From: Macrobrachium rosenbergii
Lineage: Eukaryota; Arthropoda; Malacostraca; Decapoda; Palaemonidae
Assembly: GCF_040412425.1 (NCBI RefSeq)
Contig: NC_089749.1
Span: 32,398,813 to 32,462,812 of the forward strand
Reading direction: 5' to 3'
Length of the DNA stretch: 64,000 nt
Position numbers and translations under genes: made by a program. The number at the start of each line of letters is the position of its first letter. Position 1 is the first letter of the stretch. The notes beneath the pieces were generated by a model. It made no database searches. It was not told where the DNA came from and was given only the letters and a program-made list of their open reading frames with translations. This document shows, one piece after another, positions 1 through 13,131 of this stretch.

Positions 1-312
1 ACACAAAGAGAGTCTTCTTCCTTTGATGACCTCGGGAGTCATTTACTATTTAATTGCCCCAGATGTAACCTGGGGAAATATGTCGGCTCCACCCGCAGGT
101 TGTTAAAGGTGAGATTGGATTCTCATCGAGGCGTGAGTTACAGAACGGGTGTTAAATTATCTAACCCAGAATTCTCTTGCATACGTGAACATGCAAAGAA
201 ATGCAAAGCCGATATTAACTACAAAGATTTTAAAATCATAGGCCGAACTCCCAACGACCAACAACTAGCAATTTTAGAATCACTTTTTATTAAACAACTT
301 GTCCCCAACTAA
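1..312 (+). CDS. PLE GIY-YIG endonuclease domain, C-terminal part (partial)
   Basis: The frame is open from base 1 to a TAA at 310-312, with no start in the window. The translation carries the GIY-YIG nuclease hallmarks of Penelope-like elements: a CPRC zinc-binding-like pair, then GKYVGSTRRLLKVR (the YIG-equivalent strand and catalytic Arg region), the DSHRGVSYRTG segment, and ILESLFIKQLVP with the catalytic Glu. In the family this domain nicks target DNA for target-primed reverse transcription. No stop or frameshift is visible in this stretch. The closest relatives in this window are the EN domains at 12081-12572 and 61309-61613, but the sequence differs clearly from both, so this is a separate PLE lineage. 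Confidence 0.8.
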   Translation, partial: TQRESSSFDDLGSHLLFNCPRCNLGKYVGSTRRLLKVRLDSHRGVSYRTGVKLSNPEFSCIREHAKKCKADINYKDFKIIGRTPNDQQLAILESLFIKQLVPN

Positions 313-653
313 ATACTCAGACCACCTCAACACCTCTATACCTCTCGTGAGTTCACGTCGAAGCTGAACCTGACCCGGACTGTCACTCAGTCTGGTCTGT
401 GCCTTCAGCACTACTTGGTAAATAAACACTCTTCCTTTTAACATACTGATACTTTTATGTTATAATTTTATGTTATGTTATTCCGAGTCTGTTTTTAATA
501 TATGTTTCTTTTTTATTATATAGCTTTGAAAATGGGACTGAACGTCTTGAAACGTCAGCAGCTAAATAAAGCACCTAGAAAGGAATAAAGAAGTGTCCTT
601 CTCCTTGCACTAAATTGCTGTTTGCTGGATTGATAGAACCCACCTCAACTTCG

Positions 654-654
<1 letters not shown>
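1..654 (+). mobile_element. Penelope-like element, 3' fragment (copy A)
   Basis: The 3' part of a Penelope-like retroelement enters from the left window edge. It consists of the end of the GIY-YIG endonuclease reading frame (1-312) and a ~340-bp 3' UTR. The UTR holds a GAAACGTC motif followed by AATAAA at about 570-590, the same order seen in the other PLE 3' ends in this window. The element stops where a pure (TA)n tract begins at 655. The reverse transcriptase lies outside the window, so it is unknown whether the copy is full length. Confidence 0.8.

Positions 655-702
<48 letters not shown>
655..702. repeat. (TA)n microsatellite
   Basis: An uninterrupted TA dinucleotide array directly follows the PLE 3' UTR. 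Confidence 0.98.
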
Positions 703-703
<1 letters not shown>

Positions 704-1012
704 CATTACTGCGCATTGTACACTTATTTGCGTATTCAAATGAATCAACGGCCTTTTGTATATTTAGTTATGTCTTGACAGGGAATATTTTATTGATGGA
801 TCATAGCGGTATTCACTGTCATCAAGAATTCATTGACAACTTGTTAAGTAAAACCATATTATTATATGGTAGAGGATGAAGGTGTTGTCAGGATTTGTAG
901 AAAACTTCATGTAATTCAGTGAAGCTTCATTTTTTAAATATTCTGGCGACAAAATGGCTACCTCTGTATCCAGTAATCACATTTCTTTGTATCTGTAATA
1001 GAAAACAAGAAC
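703..1012. other. No recognisable feature
   Basis: AT-rich sequence without coding, RNA or repeat signal that I can recognise. Confidence 0.5.
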
Positions 1013-1330
1013 ATCCGCTACAGCGTATAATCAAGGCCAGCAAAATCAGATCCATCTTTCGGTGGCCTCGGTATAATGCTGTATGAGTCGCGGCCCATGA
1101 AACTTTAACTATGACCCGGTGGTGGCCTGTCCTATGTTGTTGCCAGACGCACGATTATGGCTAACTTTAACCTTAAATAAAATAAAAACTACTGAGGCTA
1201 GAGGGCTGAAATTTGATATGTTTGATGACTGGAGGGTGGATGATCAACATACCAATTTGCAACCCTCTAGCCTCAGTAGTTTTTAAGGTCTGAGGGCGGT
1301 CAGAAAAAGTGCGGACGGACAGACAAAGCC
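1013..1330 (-). repeat. Palindromic interspersed repeat P, copy 1
   Basis: This is a minus-strand copy of a repeat seen five times in the window. Its core is an imperfect hairpin: AAAACTACTGAGGCTAGAGG near 1186 is matched by its reverse complement ending near 1285. On the right it is flanked by GTCTGAGGGCGGTCAG and on the left by segments on the GCGTATAATCAAGGCC and TTCGGTGGCC theme. It is non-coding and probably a MITE-like or foldback element. The palindrome makes both strands look alike only in the core; the flanks give the orientation. Confidence 0.75.
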
Positions 1331-3131
<1,801 letters not shown>

Positions 3132-3419
3132 TTCTTCATTAGAGGGGTGGGTAGAGTCTCGGCTAACACGCTGTTGGCCCAGCGTTCGACTCTCCGACCG
3201 GCCAATGAAGAATATTAGAGGAATTTATTTCTGGTGATAGAAATTCATTTCTCGTCATAATGTGGTTCGGATTCCACAATAAGCTGTAGGTCCCGTTGCT
3301 AAGTAACCAGTTGGATCTTAGCCACGTAAAATAAATCTAATCCTTCGGGCCAGCCCTAGGAGAGCTGTTAATCAGCTCAGTGGTCTGGTTAAACTAAGAT
3401 ATACTTTTTTTTTTTTTTG
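3132..3419 (+). repeat. tRNA-headed SINE, copy 1
   Basis: The head resembles a tRNA-derived pol III promoter: an A-box-like stretch in the GGCTAACACGCTG region and a B-box-like GTTCGACTC at 3184-3192. The body reads AGAGGAATTTATTTCTGG, then GTGGTTCGGATTCCACAA, then CTTCGGGCCAGCCCTAGG. The tail is CTGGTTAAACTAAGATATAC plus poly-T. The same body occurs at 6883, 24898 and, reversed, at 47371, so this is a dispersed SINE family. SINEs of this kind are mobilised by LINE proteins; the partner LINE is not identified. Confidence 0.75.
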
Positions 3420-5127
3420 TGAAATGACGCCACTTATAGATTTCGTAAGCTTTCACTTCCATAAAAATCCCTTCATCTCTAGCCTCCCATCTTAGTTCTC
3501 ATTCAAGTAGGTCTGGGTCTTTCAACTCTTCTGGTGCCCACAGGAATCTTAGCTTACATGAGCACGCACTGTTCTTCCTGGTGTTACGAAGGGCCTGTCT
3601 AAGACCTACACATCTCCCCTTCATCATTAACTCATCTACACATGGAACTTCTGTAGTTTCCTTTGTGGTATCATTTCTCATGCTATCATGCCATCTGAAT
3701 CTTAATATTCTTCTTGAAGATATATTCTTGAATCGACAACATCTTTTTAGATGTAGCTTTATTTTGATAATATGATTCATGTACGTACAGCAGAGCAATG
3801 TGGATGTTCTAGATTTATGTAGAATCTGACTTTCTTCTGCAATTTCAGTCTACTTGATTTTCATATTGTATTCGACCTGCCCGCTGTTTGATTTGCATTT
3901 TTAAATCTTTCATTAAACCCCAACGCAAGGGAACCTGCATTGTTCCTAAATACCTGAAAGACAGCCTTAATAATCCTTTGTCAGTGTGATTTCATTCCTT
4001 TATGCATACTATTCTGCATTTCTGTTTTTTACAGATTTGTCGTACATAAATCCTCTAAGGTATATAATACATTGTGTGAGGCAAACTTTGTGGATTTCAT
4101 TGTTTTGCTGATTAAAACGGCATCATCTGCATATTATGTCTGTCAAGTTTTTATCGTTACTACAGTTTAAACCTTCTCCTCCATCAACAACGTGTTGTTA
4201 TTATAAAGTACACGGGAAGGGCAGGATACAGAGCAAAGGTGACATAGAATTCACCGTTAGCACGCCATTATTTCCTGCAAGTTCTCCTGTATTGCATAGA
4301 TTATTATTAAGGGAGGCGTTGACACGAAACGAAACTCCCTTATGTCATGTTCTAAGGATTAGCTTTTAAGGAAACATATTTTTTTTTGGAAATATCAAAC
4401 AGTTCATTGCTTAGAGACTTGCAGCAGACTTTCTGAGTGCTGTTAGCGGTAACTGATCAAATTGAGGCTTCAGAATCTATCAGTGTGTGCGACATCATGC
4501 AGTTTTACAGCGGGGATAATTAGCTTAGGTCGTCCTCATGGAAACCTTTAACCAAAAGAAGGACCATTTTTTGATGCCGAAATTGTTACTGTATTATGAA
4601 TGTATTTTTTTTATTCATATTCGTGAGATCTTTTGGGCTTTAGTTGGTTTAGACGATTAAAACAGTTTCATTTCTTGAAATCGATCTGTCTTTTGGCCAA
4701 AGGTTTAAGAGAGATTGATGAGAGGTTCATGTGGACTCCTTACTGCTTTTAGCTGACTATCACTGGATTCCACGGAAATGAGTATCACCCCGTTGCTGAA
4801 TGGGTATATAGTGCGGCACTTATTTATTGAGATCTATGATATGTCATATCATATGTCAGGGCCACATTGTAACTGGAATGTCTGTTTCGTTACGGGTCAT
4901 TTTTCGGCGAGTTTCACATGAACTCAGTATTGTATTCTGTGACCAGTTCGGCTGGTCTTTTATAGCCCGTATTATTTTTTAGCGCAAATGTATGGTAAAT
5001 TGCTAATTCTATGTCTTGCTGCAATTTCAGTTATGTATATTTGAGATTTTGTAGTGGCTAGAATTTTATTGTTATTATTATTATCATTGTAACATCGTTA
5101 GTAATAAGAGTTTTCTTTTATTTTCAG
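3420..5127. other. Unassigned stretch with one short inverted repeat
   Basis: No gene is recognised. A short inverted repeat pairs AAACCTTTAACCAAAAGA (from about 4543) with TCTTTTGGCCAAAGGTTT (from about 4690). The ~130-bp interval could be a small stem-loop element. Short ORFs on both strands look random. Confidence 0.4.
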
Positions 5128-5146
5128 GATGTCGTTGAGAGAGGTG
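5128..5146 (+). other. Candidate 19-nt micro-exon
   Basis: A pyrimidine-rich acceptor ending TTTTATTTTCAG at 5127 is followed 19 nt later by a near-perfect donor GTAAGT at 5147. The enclosed sequence contains an ATG and would read MSLREV from it. If spliced to the exon candidate at 15362-15417, the frame stays open in at least two phases. The acceptor and donor are seen directly. That they form an exon of a host gene is inference, and short chance pairs like this do occur in AT-rich DNA. Confidence 0.3.
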
Positions 5147-5287
5147 GTAAGTATTGAAAATTATTTACGCTATTGGTTAAGTTAAACTATATTGACATTG
5201 TTTTTCATGCGGCCTGTTTTATTTTTATTGTACTACTTGAGGCCATTGCTTTCTTCAGATTTTGCACTCACCATCTTAAGTGTGGAT

Positions 5288-6882
<1,595 letters not shown>

Positions 6883-7157
6883 CTTCATTGGAGAGGCGTG
6901 TAGAGTTCTCGGCTAGCACGCTATTGGCCCTGTTCGGCTCTCCGACCGGCCAATGAAGAATTAGAGGAATTTATTTCTGGTGACAGAAATTCATTTCTCG
7001 TCATAATGTGGTTCGGATTCCACAATAAGCTGTAGGTTCCGTTGCTAGGTAACCAGCTGGTTCTTAGCCACGTAACATAAATCTGATCCTTCGGGCCAGC
7101 TCTAGGAGAGCTGTTAATCAGCTCAGTGGTCTGGTTAAACTAAGATATATACTTTCA
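6883..7157 (+). repeat. tRNA-headed SINE, copy 2
   Basis: Same head, body and AAACTAAGATATA tail as the copy at 3132-3419, with a degenerate B-box region (a short deletion around TTGGCCCTGTTCGG). It has no long poly-T tail. Confidence 0.75.
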
Positions 7158-7987
7158 AGGCAGTGAGGCGGTACCCTGACAAGGGAGGCTACAGGTTGTA
7201 CACATTGCTTAAGGGTGATCAGGAGTTAATTCTGCCCTTTAGCCACTTTTGCAACTGAATACTACTTATCCTCATGTCGAGGACATCTTTTATTCATGCT
7301 TTAGCAGAAATTCAGCCCTTCGTAATTTTCTTTGCATTCACCTCATTTCAGCCTTATACTTTAATCTTGAATTGCCCTCTTTTCACCTGTTAACGCTGAT
7401 CTTATGAGTGTGACTGAAGAGTGGTACTTAACTTAGTCATACAGTGCCTCCAAGATAGTTTGTATCAATTCCTCTGTCTCTTTTTCTATCCGAAATCTTT
7501 GATTAATTTAAATGATAATTTAATAAAACATTTTAATCCTTTCAACATTTTGAATGGTCATGTTACTTTCACCTTCTTGTAGAGAGAACTACCATAGGTA
7601 AATCTGCTTCCAAAGAGGCAGGTGTATTGTTTAAATGCCGCAAGTTCTCATCGTCCCCCAATTCAGCAGCTTTACATTGACCGCGTTCGCTCATGTTGGG
7701 AATTATGCTCTCATGTTTGGGCTGCCTCCTCTCCTGTCTACCTTCTCTGAGGGACCGAATGAGAGACAGTTCATGAGATTAATGATCTTGCCCCTATCTC
7801 TTCTAGTTCTCTCTGTCATAAGGTGGCTTCTGTGTCTTTTGAATGTTCCTTATTTTGATTACTGATTTATTGATCTCTAGGGGATAGCTCCTTCTCTTAC
7901 CAGGCAGCCGTAGAACACCCGCCGAGCCACTTCTTCACAAGTTCGGTGGAAATTAGTAATCTTTGGATTGCATGGGTCGGTGACTTT
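7158..7987. other. No recognisable feature
   Basis: No repeat or gene signature is recognised. A 76-codon + ORF (7635-7865) lacks recognisable domains. Confidence 0.4.
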
Positions 7988-8362
7988 TTAGTTTCCTGTT
8001 AAAGAAAACCATTGAAATGGCTATTTGTCTGTTCGTCCACACTTTTTCTGTCCGCCCTCAGATCTTAAAAACTATTGACGGTAGAGGGCTGCAAATAGGT
8101 ATGTTTATCATCCACCCTCCAATCATCAAACATACCAAATTGCAGCCCTATAGCCTCAGTAGTTTTTATTTTAGCCATGATCGTGCGTCTGGCACCCTTA
8201 TAGGTGCCAACAAAACAGGCCACCAACGGGCCGTGGCTGAAATTTTCATGAGCTGCGGATGAGAGTTTCATTGGCCGTTGCTGAGAGTTTCACACAGCAT
8301 TATACCTTGTACAGAAAACTCGATTGCGCCGAAGAAACTTCGGCGCATTTCTTACTTGTTCT
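7988..8362 (+). repeat. Palindromic interspersed repeat P, copy 2
   Basis: Plus-strand copy of the family at 1013-1330. The hairpin arms lie at about 8066-8105 and 8128-8167, and the first arm is mutated (TTGACGGTAGAGGG). Downstream come the GGCACCCTTATAGGTGCCAA mini-palindrome and the family's right end, GCGCCGAAGAAACTTCGGCG, itself a short palindrome. Confidence 0.8.
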
Positions 8363-8573
8363 GTCTTGCTACTGACCGGCTTTGAAGCTTCGTTCTTTCT
8401 GTTGTTGTAACTTTCATGACCTTTCATCCTTGAAGAGGCAGCCCCGTCGCTTCATTTGAAGTTAAGGGTAGGTTCACACAAGGCGTTTTTGACCGCGGCG
8501 GCCACCGCTCGTTTAACGTTGTAATCGTTTCACGAAGCGTTTTTGACCTCGGCGGCCACCGCGCAGTAATGCT

Positions 8574-8577
<4 letters not shown>

Positions 8578-8665
<88 letters not shown>
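8578..8665. repeat. (TA)n microsatellite left of PLE pair 1
   Basis: A pure TA array abuts the short terminal direct repeat of the minus-strand PLE. Confidence 0.98.
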
Positions 8666-8668
<3 letters not shown>

Positions 8669-8706
8669 TTAGTGTAATGGAGTCAGAGTCAATCCATACT
8701 TAAAAT
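8666..8706. repeat. 41-bp direct repeat, 3' copy of PLE pair 1
   Basis: It begins AGATTAGTGT and ends CAATCCATACTTAAAAT. It matches 11609-11649 except in the middle (about a 10-bp stretch with compensating indels). It lies between (TA)n and the shared PLE 3' end and is absent from the outer end of the plus copy. Confidence 0.85.
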
Positions 8707-9036
8707 CATCAATGAAGGGCAGAGGACACACAGATATACAAGCTGACTTTATTCCAACGTTTCGTAATTATCGGATTAATTACATCATCAGGGCTGTTAA
8801 AATATGAAAATAAAATTCTTTGTAAAATCATAAAAGCTAAAAATAAAGGCTAAAAGTTATTCATACAAAATTTTCACAAATGTACACAAACGTTAAAATT
8901 AGAGAACAAAAGTTTTAAAATCATTACGTTAAAATGAAGGTAACAGAGTATACAGTAAACTAAAATTGAAAACCATCTGTGAAAGGGGTTACAGAACAAA
9001 GATTAAGGACCGACCTAGAGGAGGGACAGCTTTAAA

Positions 9037-9561
9037 CTAAACATAAACATAAATAGAAAGAACACAAGTCAGGATAAATATAGAGGAGAGGAGGACGTGT
9101 GAGTGTTTAACGACGGAACGAGTTGTTTGATGAAAAGTGATTCCAGGATAACAAGGTCTTGAGGGTTGGTGGTATGGCCTAAAATGTGGGAAGTCTTTAT
9201 TATCAATGTGTGTTTTACAAATTTTTGAGTGATTTCTGATGTTGGAATGTTCTGGGTTTGAAATTCTGCTACCTGTACGGAAGCTTACGCCACGATGAGA
9301 ATCGATACGCACCGTAAGGAGTCTACTGGTGGATCCCACATAGGTCCTTGTTTGACATTCAGGGCAAGTATATTTGTAAATGATACCAGATGACATATAA
9401 GGTGATAACCGATCTTTGGTTTTAAAGAGTGAACCAATGGTGAAAGGGTTCTTAGGGATTAAAGTGACATCAATGGCATAAAAATGATCCTGAATAATTT
9501 GAGTGAACTTTTTGTGGAACTTGGGGTCATGATTAAATGGAAAGCTTGCGTAAAATTTCAT
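9037..9561 (-). pseudogene. PLE GIY-YIG endonuclease segment (minus copy)
   Basis: This is the C-terminal endonuclease part of the PLE polyprotein. Visible are a CPEC zinc-binding-like pair, TYVGSTSRLL (YIG motif), RIDSHRGVSFRTG with the catalytic Arg region, and SNPEHSNIRNHSKICKTHID. A one-base shift after NKDF throws the reading out of frame, so the catalytic-Glu strand (ILESLFIKQLV in the plus copy) appears only in another frame. In the family the domain nicks DNA for target-primed reverse transcription. The plus-strand sister at 12081-12572 keeps this region intact. Confidence 0.75.
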
Positions 9562-9850
9562 TTTTTAGACGGTTAAAACTGCTGGTTTTGTAATGAAATG
9601 TTTGTTAAGTAATTTATGTAATTTCCTATACACCAGCTTTGCAGGGAAACAGTTATTATTAAAAAAGTCAATTAAAAAAGAAATTTCCTTATGAAAAAGG
9701 CTCCAGTTCGACGTAAGGACGAGTGCCCTGTGGAGAAGGGTAGAAACAGAGTTGGATTTAAAATTATCGAAGCAAGAGCTATAAAAGTTGGTACCAAGTC
9801 CAGTAAAAGTCTTCTTTCTAAAAACCGTGGTATTAAAACTGTCGTGTTCT

Positions 9851-10036
9851 CTAAAAACTAGAACGTCCAGGAATGGTAGACGGTCGTTCGCCTCTCTCGA
9901 TAGTAAACGTTATGCTCGAGTGTATAGTATTGGCATATTCGACGAAGAGGTCAGCTTCGTATTCACTTTTAAAGAGGCCGAACGTATCGTCAACAAACCT
10001 GTGGAATAAAAAAAGGGGTAGAACCTTAATGGGCAA
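9851..10036 (-). pseudogene. PLE reverse transcriptase, motif C segment
   Basis: This short frame holds the RT catalytic motif C as HRFVDDTFGLF (the FVDD form of YxDD), followed by the thumb-proximal EYEADLFVEYANTIHSSI. It is offset by one base from the upstream RT frame (10026-10603) and is cut off downstream by another frameshift near 9860. The plus-strand partial copy starts exactly in this motif (11650). Confidence 0.8.
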
Positions 10037-10603
10037 TTATCAAGCATGCGCTCCTCCAGGAGCACATAAAGATATTAGCAAATGTGGGGCCAAGAGGGGA
10101 ACCCATGGCCATGCCCTCTACTTGTTTGAATAATTTACCATTAAAAATAAATGCAGTGTCCAGCACTGCGAGTTCAAGTAAAGTTTTAAAATTCGTGCGA
10201 TTAAAATTATTAAAAGTAGAATCAGGAACAGGAAACAGCTTGTTAAGAATTAATTCAATAGTTTCTCCAACAGGGATATTAGTAAATAATGACTCGACGT
10301 CGAGACTGGCCATGAATAAATCTGAATCTTGTCTAAGAATGGTTTCTTTAAATTGAAAGGAGTTATTCAATGAATACTTATTCTTAGTTAGATGCTCAAG
10401 CATGGGTACAAGGAATTTGGCTAATTTATAATTTGGTGTTTTGAACGAGGCAAGGATAGGTCTAAGGGGGATGTCAGGTTTGTGAATTTTCGGTAGGCCG
10501 TAAAGGATACCATAAGATGAGCCTGTGGAAAAAAGATCTTGGTAAATGGTTTCATTGATGACATTGTCCTTCTTAAGAGACCTTAGAAAACGGTTGATTT
10601 TGT
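10026..10603 (-). pseudogene. PLE reverse transcriptase, palm segment
   Basis: The frame covers RT motifs before the active-site Asp pair: GLPKIHKP and PLRPI (fingers), ASLDVESLFTNIP (motif A, first catalytic Asp) and VEGMAMGSPLGPTFANIFM (motif B). It reads in from the N-terminal segment through a one-base slip near 10610 and loses frame again just before motif C, where one G appears missing. The order PDKG, A, B, C is that of Penelope-like RTs, which are related to telomerase. Confidence 0.8.
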
Positions 10604-11557
10604 CTTCAATTTTAAAATATTATAGTAGTCAGGCGTCCCAATGGGTTCAAATTTTGTTCTATCGTTTAAAATACTTTCCATTTTTGATATGTACTCACAT
10701 TTATTGAGGATCACTGTACCTTTACCTTTATCAGGTCGGGTGAGAATGATGTCTTCGTTTTTTGCCAATTGTTTCATGATGTCAAAATCTTCCTTTCGGA
10801 AAAAAGGGGTCCATCTAGTTTTGAGATTTCGAAAGGTGCTGTGAGAAAGTTCGTACAGTCGTTTTTGCAGATTTACCAGATCAGTTTGAAAGGGGAGTGC
10901 TTTGAGACGGTGGAATATCGATTCAAGTGGCAAAAAGAATTTTGTAAAGTTAGGTTTATAGTTAGGCAAGCAGAAGTCCAAACCCAGAGACAGCAAGAAC
11001 TCCTCTCTCTTAGACAAAACAATGCTGGAAAAATTAAATACAGTCGTTAAATTATTATGGAATTTGGGAACAGTAATTCCCAGACTAACAAGTTTTCTGT
11101 TATGGCGTTCCTGTATATGAGAGATAAAATCCTGTAGACTTTTAGTAAACAATCTTTTGCAAATAATAGAATCAATAAAAGTGAGTGAATTAAAAAGATT
11201 GCTGCGGTGATTGTTCATAAGAGAGCTGTACCTGTTAATTGCTGCATATTTACACTTGATTTCCATGTTAAGAAGATTTTTGGTAGCATCTTGGTAGAAT
11301 TCTGAAGAGTACAAGGATGATTTATAAAGCTTAAATTTGACAAAATTTGGGACAATGTTGTTCAGGACACAATACTGTAGGAAATCCAGGTCCAACTTAG
11401 CCTTTTCCAGCTTCTTTGAGTAGCGTTCAAATAACCGGCAAGCAGTAAGTACTCCATTATCGTAATGATGTCGTATCACTTGAAAAGGATGAGTAAAACC
11501 TCTAGATCGGAGTCGGAGGATGAAGAGCACAGCGAAGAAGTAGTTCCGGATCTCCAT
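10583..11557 (-). pseudogene. PLE reverse transcriptase, N-terminal segment
   Basis: A 324-codon frame starts at an ATG at 11557. Its first ~230 residues form the lysine/phenylalanine/asparagine-rich N-terminal region usual for PLEs. It ends with ILTRPDKGKGTVILNKCEY, the PDKG motif that opens the RT domain, and then TPDYYNILKL before a frameshift near 10610 leads to early termination. This is the only copy of this part of the element in the window. The reading is long and open, suggesting a fairly young insertion with a few indels or, alternatively, sequencing indels. Confidence 0.75.
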
Positions 11558-11608
11558 TGTGGAGGAGGAAGAGGGGACGGCCCAGGAACGAGCGAAGTCC
11601 AGGGTTAC

Positions 11609-11649
11609 AGATTAGTGTGAGGAGTCAGGAGTCAATCCATACTTAAAAT
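11609..11649. repeat. 41-bp direct repeat, 5' copy of PLE pair 1
   Basis: Matches 8666-8706. It sits exactly at the junction between the 5' end of the minus PLE and the truncated start of the plus PLE. It could be a target-site duplication, or the last 41 bp of an upstream tandem copy (a minimal pLTR). Confidence 0.85.
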
Positions 11650-12072
11650 TGTTGACGATACGTTCGGCCTCTTTAAAAGTGAATACGAAGCTGACCTCTT
11701 CGTCGAATATGCCAATACTATACATTCGAGCATAACGTTTACTATCGAGAAAGAGGCGAACGACCGTCTACCATTCCTGGACGTTCTAGTTTTAGAGAAC
11801 ACGACAGTTTTAATACCACGGTTTTTAGAAAGAAGACTTTTACTGGACTTGGTACCAACTTTTATAGCTCTTGCTTCGATAATTTTAAATCCAACTCTGT
11901 TTCTACCCTTCTCCACAGGGCACTCGTCCTTACGTCGAACTGGAGCCTTTTTCATAAGGAAATTTCTTTTTAATTGACTTTTTAATAATAACTGTTTCCT
12001 GCAAAGCTGGTGTATAGGAAATTACATAAATTACTTAACAAACATTCCATTACAAAACCAGCAGTTTTAACC
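11650..12072 (+). pseudogene. PLE reverse transcriptase thumb remnant
   Basis: It starts at VDDTFGLFKSEYEADLFVEY and continues through FLDVLVLENTTV, then drops frame in homopolymer runs. It corresponds to the minus-copy region 9561-9994. It cannot be translated as one piece and lacks motifs A and B. Confidence 0.7.
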
Positions 12073-12080
12073 GTCCAAAA

Positions 12081-12572
12081 ATGAAATTTTACGCAAGCTT
12101 TCCATTTACTCATGATCCCAAGTTCCACAAAAAAGTTCACTCAAATTATTCAGGATCATTTTATGCCATTGATGTCACTTTAATCCCTAAGAACCCTTTC
12201 ACCATTGGTTCACTCTTTAAAACCAAAGATCGGTTATCACCTTATATGTCATCTGGTATCATTTACAAATATACTTGCCCTGAATGTCAAACAGGGACAT
12301 ATGTGGGATCCACCAGTAGACTCCTTAAGGTGCGTATCGATTCTCATCGTGGCGTAAGCTTCCGTACAGGTAGCAGAATTTCAAACCCAGAACATTCCAA
12401 CATCAGAAATCACTCAAAAATTTGTAAAACACACATTGATAATAAAGACTTCCACATTTTAGGCCATACCACCAACCCTCAAGACCTTGTTATCCTGGAA
12501 TCACTTTTCATCAAACAACTCGTTCCGTCGTTAAACACTCACACGTCCTCCTCTCCTCTATATTTATCCTGA
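12081..12572 (+). CDS. PLE GIY-YIG endonuclease domain, intact frame
   Basis: 163 codons from an ATG at 12081 to a TGA. The domain shows KYTCPECQ (zinc-binding-like), GTYVGSTSRLLKVR (YIG strand), RIDSHRGVSFRTG (Arg), SNPEHSNIRNHSKIC and VILESLFIKQLVP (catalytic Glu). Two compensating one-base changes relative to the minus copy alter about eight residues near position 20-30, outside the catalytic core. This is the best preserved endonuclease in the window but it is detached from a working RT. Whether it is expressed is unknown. Confidence 0.8.
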   Translation: MKFYASFPFTHDPKFHKKVHSNYSGSFYAIDVTLIPKNPFTIGSLFKTKDRLSPYMSSGIIYKYTCPECQTGTYVGSTSRLLKVRIDSHRGVSFRTGSRISNPEHSNIRNHSKICKTHIDNKDFHILGHTTNPQDLVILESLFIKQLVPSLNTHTSSSPLYLS

Positions 12573-12849
12573 CTTGTGTTCTTTCTATTTATGTTTATGT
12601 TTAGTTTAAAGCTGTCCCTCCTCTAGGTCGGTCCTTAATCTTTGTTCTGTAACCCTTTCACAGATGGTTTTCAATTTTAGTTTACTGTATACTCTGTTAC
12701 CTTCATTTTAACGTAATGATTGTTAAAACTTTTGTTCTCTAATTTTAACGTTTGTGTACATTTGTGAAAATTTTGTATGAATAACTTTTAGCCTTTATTT
12801 TTAGCTTTTATGATTTTACAAAGAATTTTATTTTCATATTTTAACAGCC

Positions 12850-12896
12850 CTGATGATGTAATTAATCCGATAATTACGAAACGTTGGAATAAAGTC
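12850..12896 (+). ncRNA. Hammerhead-like motif in PLE 3' UTR (pair 1)
   Basis: The core reads CTGATGA, one extra T, a 7-bp stem (GTAATTA paired with TAATTAC), then GAAAC, a short loop containing AATAAA, and GTC. This has the order of a minimal type I hammerhead ribozyme, a motif reported for Penelope-like elements. The extra U before stem II and a weak stem I make self-cleavage doubtful. An inverted copy lies in the minus element at about 8750-8796. Confidence 0.4.
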
Positions 12897-12934
12897 AGCT
12901 TGTATATCTGTGTGTCCTCTGCCCTTCATTGATG

Positions 12935-12936
<2 letters not shown>

Positions 12937-13022
<86 letters not shown>
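12937..13022. repeat. (TA)n microsatellite right of PLE pair 1
   Basis: A pure TA array directly abuts the 3' end of the plus PLE. Confidence 0.98.
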
Positions 13023-13023
<1 letters not shown>

Positions 13024-13026
<3 letters not shown>

Positions 13027-13037
13027 ACAAAAAGTAG

Positions 13038-13112
<75 letters not shown>

Positions 13113-13131
13113 ACATCTACTTTTTTGTGAC
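13024..13131. repeat. Small TIR-bounded (TA)n hairpin element
   Basis: GTCACAAAAAGTAGGTG on the left and CATCTACTTTTTTGTGAC on the right are inverted repeats enclosing a pure (TA)n of about 64 bp. The whole 108-bp unit can fold into one hairpin. It may be a minute MITE or a cruciform-prone array. Confidence 0.6.

Larger units (their letters stand above)
8666..11649 (-). mobile_element. Near full-length Penelope-like element (pair 1, minus copy)
   Basis: Read on the minus strand it runs from a 5' leader (about 11649-11558) through reverse transcriptase and GIY-YIG endonuclease to a 3' UTR ending at 8707. It is bracketed by a 41-bp direct repeat (8666-8706 and 11609-11649). The coding region is broken by several single-base frameshifts. 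The whole element is head to head with a truncated plus-strand copy of the same family. Inverted partial copies and a short ~34-40 bp terminal extension are, as I recall, known for Penelope of Drosophila virilis. Its 3' end faces (TA)n. Confidence 0.8.
11650..12938 (+). mobile_element. 5'-truncated Penelope-like element (pair 1, plus copy)
   Basis: This is an inverted repeat of about 8707-9994 with almost the same length (about 1289 versus 1288 bp) and few visible differences. It begins abruptly inside RT motif C (VDDTFG) and runs to the same 3' end, CCTTCATTGATGATT, where (TA)n starts directly. It holds the RT thumb in broken frame, an intact endonuclease frame and the 3' UTR. Confidence 0.85.

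Noticed and set aside
9788..11050. Plus-strand ORFs opposite the PLE reverse transcriptase
   Set aside because: Antisense shadows of the minus-strand RT frames, which carry the diagnostic motifs.
12850..12896. Active hammerhead ribozyme
   Set aside because: Stem I is weak and an extra U interrupts the core, so I keep it only as hammerhead-like.
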